This document shows, in pieces, positions 7,532 through 15,496 of a stretch of DNA of 15,496 nucleotides. Both the position numbers and the translations under genes were made by a program. A model generated the notes under the pieces. It had not been told where the DNA came from. It was given only the letters and a program-made list of their open reading frames with translations, and searched no databases. Every line of letters begins with the position of its first letter. Position 1 is the first letter of the stretch. This DNA comes from Lachnoclostridium sp. UBA3320 (lineage in GTDB: Bacteria; Bacillota; Clostridia; Lachnospirales; Lachnospiraceae): assembly GCA_002361175.1 (NCBI GenBank), contig DESG01000147.1, positions 732 to 16,227 of the forward strand. Reading direction: 5' to 3'.

Positions 7532-8380
7532 ATGACACCATTTAATTTAAAACTACCACTTACAAGCATTGAAGGCAAACTTGTATCAGTACATTCTGAA
7601 AGGTATAGAAGGTATAGAGAATTGAAACAACATCAAAACCAGATAATTAATGGACAAAATATAATTTTATATGGACCTCCAGGAACAGGAAAAACATATT
7701 ATACAGCAGTTTATGCAGTAGCTATCTGTGATGGCAAGTCCATTGATGAACTGTCGGACTATAGTGCAGTTATGGAGCGTTATAATGAGTTAAAAAGTGA
7801 AAATCGCATTGCATTTACAACATTTCACCAGTCATATGGTTATGAAGAATTTATAGAGGGATTAAAACCTTTTATTGTGCCTAGTGGTACCCAAAAAGAT
7901 TCTGGCAATGTAAGTTATAGAGTTGAATCTGGGATATTTAAAAAATTTTGTGATATTGCAGAAGAAAAGAAAATAAAGACTGAGAATGAAATATTTATAA
8001 AAGCTAATCCAGTTGTATGGAAAGTGTCATTAGAAGGTGCTGGGGCAAATAAAACAAAGGCTGATTGTTTTGAAAATAATCGTATAAGAATTGGGTGGCC
8101 TAATGTCAATGATATTACAGATACATCAGTGACTGCAAAGGAAAAAACAATACTTAATTATTTTGAAAATGTTATGGAAATAGGTGATATTGTATGTGTG
8201 TTGCATGACCATTTTTCAATCGATGGCATTGGTATTGTAGATGGGGAATATGAATGGCTTGAAGATGGCAAAGATTATCCAAGAAGCAGAAAGATAAAAT
8301 GGCTTGCTAAGGATTTTGTAGAAGATATACGTGCCATAAACGGTGGCAAAGAATTGACTAGTATAGATAAAAATAAATAA
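7532..8380 (+). pseudogene. mcrB: McrB-like AAA+ GTPase, N-terminal half, cut by IS630
   Basis: Residues 1-281 belong to McrB, the nucleotide-driven motor of McrBC restriction, which cleaves DNA carrying modified bases. Walker A GPPGTGKT is at 48-55 and the McrB motif FTTFHQSYGYEEFIEGLKP at 95-113. Only about 44 residues precede Walker A, so the usual N-terminal DNA-recognition domain is missing. From about residue 160 to 290 an extra domain is inserted before Walker B. It reads WKVS, RIGW, GDIVCVL, DGIGIVDGEY and RKIKWL in order, which resembles an EVE/PUA-type reader of modified bases (inferred from pattern only). The frame leaves mcrB after Asn281; the last Lys codon and the TAA come from the IS end. 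The ATG has AAGTGAG 8 bases upstream. The other half is at 9617-10425. Confidence 0.85.
8374..8375. repeat. TA target-site duplication, left copy
   Basis: The TA at 8374-8375 and the TA at 9615-9616 flank the element. IS630 elements insert at TA and duplicate it. This pair was chosen because joining 8375 to 9617 restores the mcrB frame. Confidence 0.8.
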
Positions 8381-8390
8381 TGCATAGTTT
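8376..8390 (+). repeat. Left terminal inverted repeat of the IS630 element
   Basis: AATAATGCATAGTTT, a perfect complement to the right end at 9600-9614. It supplies the TAA stop (8378-8380) that ends the upstream McrB fragment. Confidence 0.9.
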
Positions 8391-8398
8391 CAAAAATG

Positions 8399-8407
8399 TG
8401 TTATAAT
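8399..8407 (+). promoter_or_regulatory. Extended -10 promoter of the transposase gene
   Basis: TGTTATAAT, a perfect extended -10 element (TGnTATAAT), lies 9 bases inside the left repeat. No clear -35 box is present, and extended -10 promoters often lack one. The transposase start is 35 bases downstream. Confidence 0.6.
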
Positions 8408-8441
8408 ATCATTATATAAAACTGAAATGAGGAGTAATGAT

Positions 8442-9587
8442 ATGGCAAATAATACTTATTGCATCGAACTTATAGATGGTGATCATGACTATCTTTTATC
8501 ACTTTCAAAAACAAGAACAATACAAGCACAGATTTCTGAACGTGCAAAAATACTTCTTCAAAAAGAAGCTGGAAAATCAGACAAATTTGTTGCAGAAGGT
8601 CTTTGTATAGATGTGAATACCGTTCGTCGCTGCGTACAAAAATATCTTGAAGGTGGAACAGATCTTGCATTATTTGATAAACAACGCAAAGGACGTCCGA
8701 CTGAAATAACTTCTGATGCAACTGCATGGATTATAGACATTGCATGTCAACGTCCAGCCGACCTTGGCTATTCCCAAGAATTATGGACTATGACTAATCT
8801 TCATAAACATATACAGGAACATGCTTCAGAAGCAGGATTTCCACGCCTTGAAACGATTTCAAGAACACGAATCCAGCAGATACTTAAAAAACAGGAAATC
8901 AAACCTTATAAGATCAAATATTATTGTGAAAAACGAGATCCAGATTTTGAAATAAAAATGCAAGATGTTCTTACTGTCTATAAGCAGGTGGAAATGCAGT
9001 TTGATGAAAATGGGGAAGTCATTGTGCCTGACGATTATAAGCTTACGGTAACTATTTCTTACGACGAAAAGCCAGGCATTCAGGCAATTGCAAATACAAC
9101 AGAAGATTTGCGTCCAACGCAGGAAAACGGTGAAGTATACCGAGATAGTGAATATAAACGTCTTGGAACAGTATCTCTTTTGGCAGGTATTGATCTGCTT
9201 ACAGGGGAAACAATACCATTTGTCAGTGATACCCATAAAAGTGCTGACTTTATTCAATTTTTAAAAATATTAGATTCAAAATATCCAGTACAGGATACAA
9301 TCAGAATAATTTTAGACAATCATTCTGCACATACATCAAAAGAAACAAAAAATTTTTTAGCTACGATGCCAGAAGGACGGTTTGAATTTATATTTACTCC
9401 AAAACATGGTTCATGGCTAAATATTATTGAAAGTTTCTTTAGTAAAATGACAAGACAGATGCTTAGAGGTATACGTGTAAAAACAAAACAGGAACTTATA
9501 GATCGTATTTATAAATATTTTAAAGAAATAAATGCAGATCCCGTTGTATATCATTGGAAATATAAAATGGACGAAATCAAATTTTAA
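8442..9587 (+). CDS. IS630-family DDE transposase
   Basis: A 381-residue transposase. The N-terminal third has helix-turn-helix character (residues about 28-66, ending VNTVRRCVQKYLEGG), followed by a GRPTEIT linker and a second helical part. The RNase-H-like catalytic core has Asp208 in SYDEKPG, Asp292 in LDNHSAH and Glu330 in HGSWLNIIE, which is the full DDE triad in the family's typical motifs. I chose the ATG at 8442, with GAGGAG (8429-8434) 7 bases before it; the ATG at 8427 overlaps that binding site. The frame is intact and the ends are perfect, so the element may still be able to move. The stop at 9587 lies 12 bases before the right repeat. Confidence 0.94.
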   Translation: MANNTYCIELIDGDHDYLLSLSKTRTIQAQISERAKILLQKEAGKSDKFVAEGLCIDVNTVRRCVQKYLEGGTDLALFDKQRKGRPTEITSDATAWIIDIACQRPADLGYSQELWTMTNLHKHIQEHASEAGFPRLETISRTRIQQILKKQEIKPYKIKYYCEKRDPDFEIKMQDVLTVYKQVEMQFDENGEVIVPDDYKLTVTISYDEKPGIQAIANTTEDLRPTQENGEVYRDSEYKRLGTVSLLAGIDLLTGETIPFVSDTHKSADFIQFLKILDSKYPVQDTIRIILDNHSAHTSKETKNFLATMPEGRFEFIFTPKHGSWLNIIESFFSKMTRQMLRGIRVKTKQELIDRIYKYFKEINADPVVYHWKYKMDEIKF

Positions 9588-9599
9588 TTATTTAATATA

Positions 9600-9614
9600 A
9601 AACTATGCATTATT
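9600..9614 (-). repeat. Right terminal inverted repeat of the IS630 element
   Basis: AAACTATGCATTATT, the exact complement of the left end at 8376-8390. It is followed by the right copy of the TA duplication (9615-9616). Confidence 0.9.
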
Positions 9615-9616
9615 TA

Positions 9617-10425
9617 TTGAACGATGTACTAGTCCAACAGTCTACAGATTAAATATTGAACCAGATGTAATACTTGGTATTGCGCAAAAACACAGTTTAA
9701 ATCAGATGGCAGATATAAATGAAGACACAAAAAATTATGTGTTTATTATTGATGAAATAAACAGGGGAAATATTTCCAAAATATTTGGTGAATTAATTAC
9801 TTTAATAGAGCCTACTAAGCGCAAAGGCGCCTCTGAAGAATTACAAACTGTACTGCCATATTCAGGCAAGCCTTTTGGTGTTCCTTCTAATGTTTATATA
9901 TTGGGTACTATGAACACTGCCGACCGTTCTATTGCAATAATAGACACTGCATTGCGCAGGAGATTTCAATTTATTGAGATGATGCCAGATGAATCTGTAC
10001 TAAGTGAAATTAGTGTGGCAGCAGAAGGAGAAACATTAAATATATCAAAAATGCTACATATAATTAACGAAAGAATTACATTTCTCTATGACCGTGAACA
10101 CACAATAGGACATGCATTTTTTATAAGATTAATAAAAGACCCATCTATAGAAAGGCTTGCATCTGTTTTTGAAAAATCAGTTATACCATTATTGCAGGAA
10201 TATTTTTATGAAGATTATTATAAAATTCAGCTTATTTTAGGAGATAATGGAAAAACAGAACAAGAAGAAGATTTAAAATTTATAAAAGATATAAAAATAG
10301 TGCCAGAAGATATTTTTTCAGGCAATATAGAAGATATAGATTTGCCAGAGAAAAAGTATGAAGTCAATCAAAAAGCACTTTATAATATACAAAGTTACAA
10401 AAAAATTGCCCCAGGGCTGTTGTAA
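9617..10425 (+). pseudogene. mcrB: McrB-like AAA+ GTPase, C-terminal half, downstream of IS630
   Basis: This is the rest of McrB, residues 282-550 of the rejoined protein. It opens with the end of the inserted domain (IERCTSPTVYRL) and then Walker B YVFIIDE (residues 322-328), followed by INRGNISKIFGELITLIE. The McrB sensor-1 motif is GTMNTADRS (378-386), with arginine-finger region LRRRF (394-398). No ATG, GTG or TTG start lies in frame between the IS and the ATG at 9706, and that ATG has no clear ribosome binding site. The half is therefore probably poorly translated. It lacks Walker A and cannot bind nucleotide by itself. It ends 3 bases before mcrC, the tight coupling usual for mcrBC. Confidence 0.87.
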
Positions 10426-10428
10426 TTT

Positions 10429-11772
10429 ATGGATGGTGGTAATGTGAAAAAACTGTTGGAAGTAAAGGAATTTGATAAAATTATATGCAATGCAGACTAT
10501 AAATATGATGACAGATATAAGTATATTGAGCCTGAAATATTTGATAAATTAAAATCGTTTATATGTGAATTTGCAGTTGGTGATAACAATACAGATGTGT
10601 TAGATTTTATGCGTATTAGCTTTAAAAGAAATTTTGGATATTTTATTACAATTAGGAACTATGTTGGGTTAATACAGATTAATGACAACTATCAGTTACA
10701 GGTCTTACCTAAAATATCTTTTGATAATGAAGAAGATGTTGAAAACAGAAATACAAAACGCATATTTCTAAAAATGCTTTGCAGTATGAAAGATTTCTCA
10801 GGTAAAGTTTTTAATAATGCTTATATAAACTCTGGCAAAATGAACCTTTATGAAATATTTATCAATATGTATTTGCAGGAAGTTAGAGAACTTATAAAGC
10901 ATGGTATTCAGTCTACATATATAAGGCAAGAAGAGAATTTGCCATATTGTAAGGGGAAACTTATTATAAATAAACAACTAAGATACAATATACTGCACAA
11001 AGAACATTTTTATGTTGAGCATGATGAATTTTTACAAGACAGACCTGAAAACAGGCTTATAAAAGCTACACTGTTAAAATTACAAAGACAAACGTCAAGT
11101 GCTAAAAATAATAAAGAAATTAGACAAGTTCTTACAGCATTTGAGATGGTAAAACCATCAATTAACTATCAGAAAGATTTTTCACAGTCAATTATAGATA
11201 GAAATACACAAAACTATAGAACTCTTATTTCATGGTCGGAAATATTTTTAATGAATAAAAGTTTTACTACATTTTCAGGAGATAAAAATGCAAAAGCTAT
11301 GTTGTTTCCAATGGAAAAAGTATATGAAAGCTATGTAGCATGTCAAGTTAAAAAGGTCTTTGGTTTAGCAGGGTGGAATGTCACAAGTCAGGATAGAGGA
11401 TATTATTTATTTAACTACAAGAATGATAAACTGTGTAGACAGTTTGGACTGCGGCCTGATATTGTGCTGAGAAAAGACAGTTATATAGTTGTAATGGATA
11501 CAAAATGGAAAAGGCTAGAGAATAACCCTAAAACAAATTATGGAATAAAACAGGCAGATATGTACCAAATGTATGCATATTCTAAAAAGTATAAGACATC
11601 AGGTGTGTGGCTTTTATACCCTGTAAATGAAAAAATGTGTGGAAAAGAACATATTTTTTTTAACAGTGGAGATGGCACAAATGTAAAGTTGCATTTTGTA
11701 GATTTAAATAATATAGAGGATAACATGAAAGAGCTGTTGGAAAAAGTAGAAATGAGTGCCAAATTATTATAA
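10429..11772 (+). CDS. mcrC: McrC-like nuclease subunit of McrBC restriction
   Basis: This 447-residue partner of McrB cuts DNA when the McrB motor is engaged on modified sites. The C-terminal nuclease core is PD-(D/E)xK: RPDIV with Asp344, then VMDTKWK with Asp357 and Lys359, and a conserved Gln375 helix (GIKQADMYQMYAY). The preceding LFPMEKVYESYV (292-303) is the usual McrC motif that leads into the nuclease. The N-terminal half is the McrB-binding part. A GTG at 10444, with GGTGG just before it, is an equally plausible start. The gene is intact although its mcrB is broken, so the system is probably inactive unless the two McrB halves still work together or the IS leaves. Confidence 0.9.
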   Translation: MDGGNVKKLLEVKEFDKIICNADYKYDDRYKYIEPEIFDKLKSFICEFAVGDNNTDVLDFMRISFKRNFGYFITIRNYVGLIQINDNYQLQVLPKISFDNEEDVENRNTKRIFLKMLCSMKDFSGKVFNNAYINSGKMNLYEIFINMYLQEVRELIKHGIQSTYIRQEENLPYCKGKLIINKQLRYNILHKEHFYVEHDEFLQDRPENRLIKATLLKLQRQTSSAKNNKEIRQVLTAFEMVKPSINYQKDFSQSIIDRNTQNYRTLISWSEIFLMNKSFTTFSGDKNAKAMLFPMEKVYESYVACQVKKVFGLAGWNVTSQDRGYYLFNYKNDKLCRQFGLRPDIVLRKDSYIVVMDTKWKRLENNPKTNYGIKQADMYQMYAYSKKYKTSGVWLLYPVNEKMCGKEHIFFNSGDGTNVKLHFVDLNNIEDNMKELLEKVEMSAKLL

Positions 11773-11790
11773 AAAATAAAGGAAGTTACC

Positions 11791-12927
11791 ATGGATAAAT
11801 ATAATTATATATTTAATTGCATTTACACTTTAACAAATATTGGAATTTTTTATTATCAGAACCATGAATTAAAGGCAGTAAAAAAAGGAATAGATTATAA
11901 CCCTATCCAAGATTCACCTGGATTTTGTGAAATGCTTATAGAATTTGCAGATAATCAAGATATGCCAGTTGTGTACCAAGATTCCTTTCAAGTACTGTAT
12001 ATCTGTATAAAAGAAGAAATGTATTATCTGTTTGGCCCTATAAGCCTTAGCAATATGAATAAAATAGAGCTGCACAATTATTACCAAGCGTATGGTATAA
12101 ATAGTCAAAGAGAGAGAAAACTCCCGCTGCTTTTATTTTCCAAAGCGGTTGCACTTATTGGAATGATTACAAAAATAATACTTGATAAAGAGTATACAGC
12201 GGAAGAACTAATTCAAGGAAATCATATGGCAGAGCAACTGGAAAAAAATATAGAACAGGAGCAGATTTTATTTCAAATCAGAGAGGAAGCTTTGCAGCTT
12301 AATATGCGTATTGATGTGACAACTGGAAGAATGTCAAGAATAGAGAAAAGCCACTGGAAAAACGTGGTAACTGTATCAATAGCTATGTGTACAAGAGCAG
12401 CAGTTGAAGGCGGAATTTCTCCAAAAGAAGCTTATCAGATAAGCGATTTTTATTTACAAAAGAGTGATGAATGTAAAAGTGTGTCTGAACTTATTGCTTT
12501 ACGAAATCGGGCAGTACGTGACCTTACAGAACGAGTCAGCAAGAAAAAGTCAAACCAGAAAAAATCTAATTATGTAGAGCGATGTAAAGATTATATTAGT
12601 AAGCATTACCGAGAAAAAATATATCTAAAAGATATTGCAGAAGTAATGGGGATTGGCAGTACTTATTTGTCACGGCTGTTTTCAGAAGAAACAGGCATCT
12701 GCATTCAAGATTATATAGCACAGTGTCGTGTGGATAAGGCGGCAAATCTTTTAGCTTATTCTGAAGAGAGTATTGCTTTTATTGCAGAATATGTAAATTT
12801 TCCTTCACAAAGCTATTTTGGGAATGTTTTCAAAAAGTATAAACAGATGACTCCAAGAGAATACAGAGAAAAATACAAAACAGCAGAATTTGTAACAACC
12901 AAACAAAAAATATTTACTGAAAAATAA
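11791..12927 (+). CDS. AraC-family transcriptional regulator
   Basis: This 378-residue protein carries a C-terminal AraC DNA-binding domain with both helix-turn-helix units: DIAEVMGIGSTYLSRLF (281-297) and IAFIAEYVNFPSQSYFGNVF (328-347). The family ending PREYREKY follows at 355-362. The N-terminal 250 residues are an unassigned sensor. They include GGISPKEAYQISDFYLQK (207-224), a stretch I associate with AraC regulators of clostridial sugar-use genes. The start ATG has AAAGGAAG 6 bases upstream. It begins 18 bases after mcrC with no terminator between, so read-through is likely. Its natural target is probably the GH3 gene that follows, which is inferred from position alone. Confidence 0.9.
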   Translation: MDKYNYIFNCIYTLTNIGIFYYQNHELKAVKKGIDYNPIQDSPGFCEMLIEFADNQDMPVVYQDSFQVLYICIKEEMYYLFGPISLSNMNKIELHNYYQAYGINSQRERKLPLLLFSKAVALIGMITKIILDKEYTAEELIQGNHMAEQLEKNIEQEQILFQIREEALQLNMRIDVTTGRMSRIEKSHWKNVVTVSIAMCTRAAVEGGISPKEAYQISDFYLQKSDECKSVSELIALRNRAVRDLTERVSKKKSNQKKSNYVERCKDYISKHYREKIYLKDIAEVMGIGSTYLSRLFSEETGICIQDYIAQCRVDKAANLLAYSEESIAFIAEYVNFPSQSYFGNVFKKYKQMTPREYREKYKTAEFVTTKQKIFTEK

Positions 12928-12945
12928 AGATAAAAAGTAAAAAAT

Positions 12946-12968
12946 AAAGATATAGTGGAAATATCTTT
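12946..12968 (+). other. AT-rich hairpin between araC-type gene and GH3 gene
   Basis: AAAGATAT (12946-12953) pairs with ATATCTTT (12961-12968), with the 7-base loop AGTGGAA. The tail TTTTATGG is short. It may be a weak terminator for the regulator or an operator for the GH3 promoter, whose best -10 box is TATAAT at 12983-12988. Confidence 0.4.
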
Positions 12969-13010
12969 TATGGTAAATTTTTTATAATGTAAAAATTTTT
13001 GGAGGTAATT

Positions 13011-13853
13011 ATGAGCAGAATTATTAAAAAGCGAAATTTTTATGGAGTAACCACACAAAATGTTTCTGCATATGAACAGCTGCATAGAGAAATATCACGA
13101 AAAGCAGCTGCGGAAGGAATTGTTCTTTTAAAAAATGAGAACAAAGTATTGCCATTAAAAGAGGAAAGCAGTATAGCTCTTTTTGGAGCAGGTGTTTCTC
13201 AAATGGTAAAAGGAGGAACAGGTTCAGGTGATGTAAACGAGCGTGAAGTAGTAAACATTTGTCAAGGTTTAAAAGCAGCAGGATATCACATTGTAAGTCA
13301 AGACTGGATTGATGAGTATAATGCTATTTATAAATCAGCGAGAGAATCGTGGCGCAAAAGAATTTTAGAAAGGGTACAGACAGTAAGTGCAACAGGTCTT
13401 GATTTTTTTAATATATATTCTACAACTCCGTTCTTTATGCCAGATGGGCCTAATATTACGGATTGTGATGCAGATACAGCTATTTATGTTTTGAGCCGTG
13501 TTGCTGGAGAGGGTGCAGACAGAACTAATACCGCAGGAGACTATTATCTTACACAGAAAGAAAAAAAAGATTTAGATGACATTAGCAGATTGTATAGAAA
13601 TGTGATTTTAGTTATTAACACTGGTGGAATTATTGATTTATCCTGTCTAGAAGAACATAAAAATATTTATGCAGTTATATATCTGGTTCAGCCTGGAATG
13701 GAAGGTGGCAATGCACTGGCTGATATAGTTAGCGGCAAAGTAACTCCAAGTGGCAAATTAACAGATACTTGGGCAAAGAATTATGAAGATTACCCAAATG
13801 CAATGACATTTTCACATATGAATGGTGATGTCAAAAAAGAAGAATACATATAA
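13011..13853 (+). pseudogene. GH3 beta-glucosidase, first part (acid/base domain), ends at in-frame TAA
   Basis: These 280 residues correspond to the alpha/beta-sandwich domain that is C-terminal in most GH3 enzymes and comes first in the permuted type (for example Butyrivibrio BglA). The motif RVAGEGADR (163-171) carries the probable catalytic acid/base Glu167. EGIVLLKNENKVLPL (35-49) and YLVQPGMEGGNALADIVSGK (224-243) are typical of this domain. The gene starts at ATG 13011 with GGAGG (13001-13005) 5 bases upstream; the in-frame TTG at 12999 overlaps that site. It stops at TAA 13851-13853, right after KKEEYI and in the middle of the usual EEY-EGIYVGYRYF motif. The downstream part is in the same frame, so this is one broken gene. 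The enzyme would release glucose from cello-oligosaccharides or other beta-glucosides in the cytosol. Confidence 0.88.
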
Positions 13854-15491
13854 GGTATCTACGTCGGTTATCGCTACTTTGATTCATTTGAGATACCTGT
13901 GCGTTATAGTTTCGGTTATGGTCTTTCTTATACAGACTTTAAGATTGAAACTATTTCTATTACAACTGAAGAAAATATTAATGTTAAAATAAAAGTTACT
14001 AATATCGGAAGTATATACAGTGGTAAAGAAGTTGTACAGGCATATATATCGCTGCCTTTTGGCAATTTAGAAAAAGAGTACAAAAGACTATGCGGATTTA
14101 CAAAAACATCAAACCTTGCTCCTGGTGAAAGCAAAATATTTACAATTAATTTTCCAATATACCAGATGGCTTCTTATGATAATGTGGCAGCAGAGTGGAT
14201 ATTGGAAGAGGGTGTTTATGGACTATGGATTGGCAGTTCTTTAGCTGATAGCACGTTGGAAGCTTTGCTTACACTGAATGAAAAGAAGGTGCTTGTAAAA
14301 GTAAAGAACATCTGTCCACTTGAGAAAAATTTAAAAGAATTGTCTCTTCCTGCTAAGAAACGTAAAATGCGTTATATGGAATATATAGAAACAGGAAGCA
14401 CGAAAAATATTTCAGAAAAAAGGCTTGACTTATCAGATGTGAAAACAGAGGTAATAGATTACAAAAAAGCTTTTGAACCAGACAATGATGAAGCGGCAAA
14501 AATTGTTGATACTCTTACGATAGAGCAGCTTATACAGCTTGCAACAGGAGACCCAGGAAAGGGTCAGGGAAGCAGTCTTGGTGCAGCAGGAATATCTGTA
14601 CCAGGCTCTGCTGGAGAGACAAGCAGCGCAGCATATGCCCAAAGCATAGCAAATATTGTATTGGCTGATGGTCCTGCAGGGCTTAGACTTAACCAAATGT
14701 ATTCTGTAAAAGATGGTAAAACGCAGATGCCGCCATTTGAGGCAAGTCTTGAACATGGTTTTTTCTGTGAAGAGATAGATGATACAGATTCTGAGGGAAT
14801 AAAATATTATCAATACTGTACAGCAATTCCTGTTGGTACTCTTCTTGCACAGAGCTGGAATGAAAAACTAATTGAAGAAACAGGTGTGATGATTGCAAAA
14901 GAGATGGAAATGTTTGGTGTTACTCTCTGGCTGGCTCCAGGTATGAATATCCACAGAAATCCACTGTGCGGACGAAATTTTGAATACTATTCTGAAGACC
15001 CACTTGTAAGTGGAAAAATTGCAGCAGCTATGACCAAGGGTGTGCAAAGCATCAAAGGATGTGGAACAACAATTAAGCATTTTGCATGTAATAATCAGGA
15101 AAATAACCGTATGGATTCCGACAGCATTGTTTCTGAACGTGCATTAAGAGAAATCTATCTGAAAGGATTTGAAATTGCAGTAAAAGAGTCTAAACCAATG
15201 TCAATTATGACAAGTTATAATCTGATTAATGGAATCCATGCTGCAAATTGTTATGATATCTGCACGGTAGCAGCAAGACAGGAATGGGGATTTGACGGAT
15301 TAATTATGACAGACTGGACAACAACGGAACATGGAGAAGATTGTACAGCAGCAGAATGCATTCGGGCAGGTAATGACCTTATTATGCCAGGTCAGATATC
15401 AGACCATGAAAATATCCGACAAAAGCTAAAACAGGGGCTTTTAAGTGACTGGACAGTTAAAAGTTCTCTATTAACTATAGCAATCCAATAA
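13854..15491 (+). pseudogene. GH3 beta-glucosidase, second part (Fn3-like and catalytic barrel domain)
   Basis: The same reading frame continues past the TAA with GIYVGYRYFDSF and FGYGLSYTDF. A fibronectin-III-like domain follows to about codon 390 of the joined gene, and then the (beta/alpha)8 barrel. Barrel motifs are LADGPAGLR, APGMNIHRNPLCGRNFEYYS, TIKHFACNNQENNR and GFDGLIMTDW. The Asp of MTDW (codon 768, bases 15312-15314) is the expected nucleophile. The first possible restart is a GTG at 13899 with no strong binding site; a product from it would lack the acid/base domain. The gene ends at 15491 with SLLTIAIQ, near the expected length of about 825 residues for permuted GH3 enzymes. The open frame shows no other damage, so the stop is recent, a sequencing error, or read through. 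Confidence 0.87.
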
Positions 15492-15496
15492 ATTAC

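Larger units (their letters stand above)
8376..9614 (+). mobile_element. IS630-family insertion sequence inside mcrB
   Basis: A complete 1239-base element. Its ends are a perfect 15-bp inverted repeat, AATAATGCATAGTTT at 8376-8390 and its complement at 9600-9614, flanked by a TA duplication. It carries one transposase gene and no passenger. Deleting it with one TA makes an open frame of 551 codons including the stop. This places the ends exactly and shows that the target gene has not decayed since insertion. No second copy lies in the window. Confidence 0.93.

Noticed and set aside
8859..9257. 132-residue minus-strand open frame inside the transposase
   Set aside because: It is the reverse shadow of the DDE core, rich in Phe, Ile and Cys, with no ribosome binding site.
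8378..9612. Alternative TA duplication for the IS630 at 8378-8379 and 9611-9612
   Set aside because: Joining at that pair gives 1661 bases, which is not a multiple of three, and reaches a stop after about 14 codons; the 8374/9615 pair restores the frame.
13845..13900. Frameshift in the GH3 gene
   Set aside because: Both parts are in the same frame and the codons directly after the TAA continue the conserved motif, so it is a nonsense codon.
14433..14813. 126-residue minus-strand open frame inside the GH3 gene
   Set aside because: It is a shadow of the strongly supported plus-strand frame, with odd composition and no motif.
1..15496. CRISPR array or other spaced repeats
   Set aside because: No regularly spaced direct repeats were seen on reading the window.

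Overview
The DNA is AT-rich, uses strong GGAGG-type ribosome binding sites, and carries a LysM-GH18 hydrolase of the spore-wall type, a YlbJ-like sporulation membrane protein and a GH3 beta-glucosidase with swapped domain order as known from Butyrivibrio and Ruminococcus. Together these point to a spore-forming Clostridia, most likely a Lachnospiraceae-type gut or rumen bacterium; the species cannot be named. All genes found lie on the + strand.

Layout. 1-727: a small three-helix membrane protein of unknown function, then a tRNA-Thr(CGU) with its own promoter and terminator. 728-1870: LysM-GH18 hydrolase, whose ribosome binding site is buried in a perfect 15-bp inverted repeat. 1923-3961: a TetR-family repressor preceded by two matched palindromic operators, followed by an MFS exporter; this is a typical repressor/efflux pair. 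4061-7455: CorA-type metal transporter, YlbJ-like membrane protein and an M18 aminopeptidase (apeA) with its own promoter.

7532-11772 is a modification-dependent restriction locus of McrBC type. The mcrB gene is cut in two by a complete IS630-family element (8376-9614, TA target duplication, 15-bp perfect terminal repeats, intact transposase). Removing the element and one TA restores a single open frame of 550 codons, so the insertion is clean. McrB here has no N-terminal DNA-recognition domain ahead of Walker A. Instead a roughly 130-residue domain with EVE/PUA-like appearance sits between Walker A and Walker B. McrC is intact, with its PD-(D/E)xK nuclease site.

11791-15491: an AraC-family regulator followed by a domain-permuted GH3 beta-glucosidase. 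The GH3 gene is broken by one in-frame TAA where relatives probably have GAA. The acid/base Glu lies upstream of the stop and the nucleophile Asp downstream, so neither product alone should be a working enzyme.

The window therefore holds ordinary housekeeping and accessory genes plus two freshly disabled or switched-off functions (McrB and GH3). No fully new system was recognised. The most interesting items are the unusual McrB architecture with its exact IS insertion, the single-stop GH3, the hairpin over the GH18 ribosome binding site and the repeated TetR operators. There is no gene-free stretch over 300 bases apart from 408-727, which holds the tRNA, its terminator and the hairpin.
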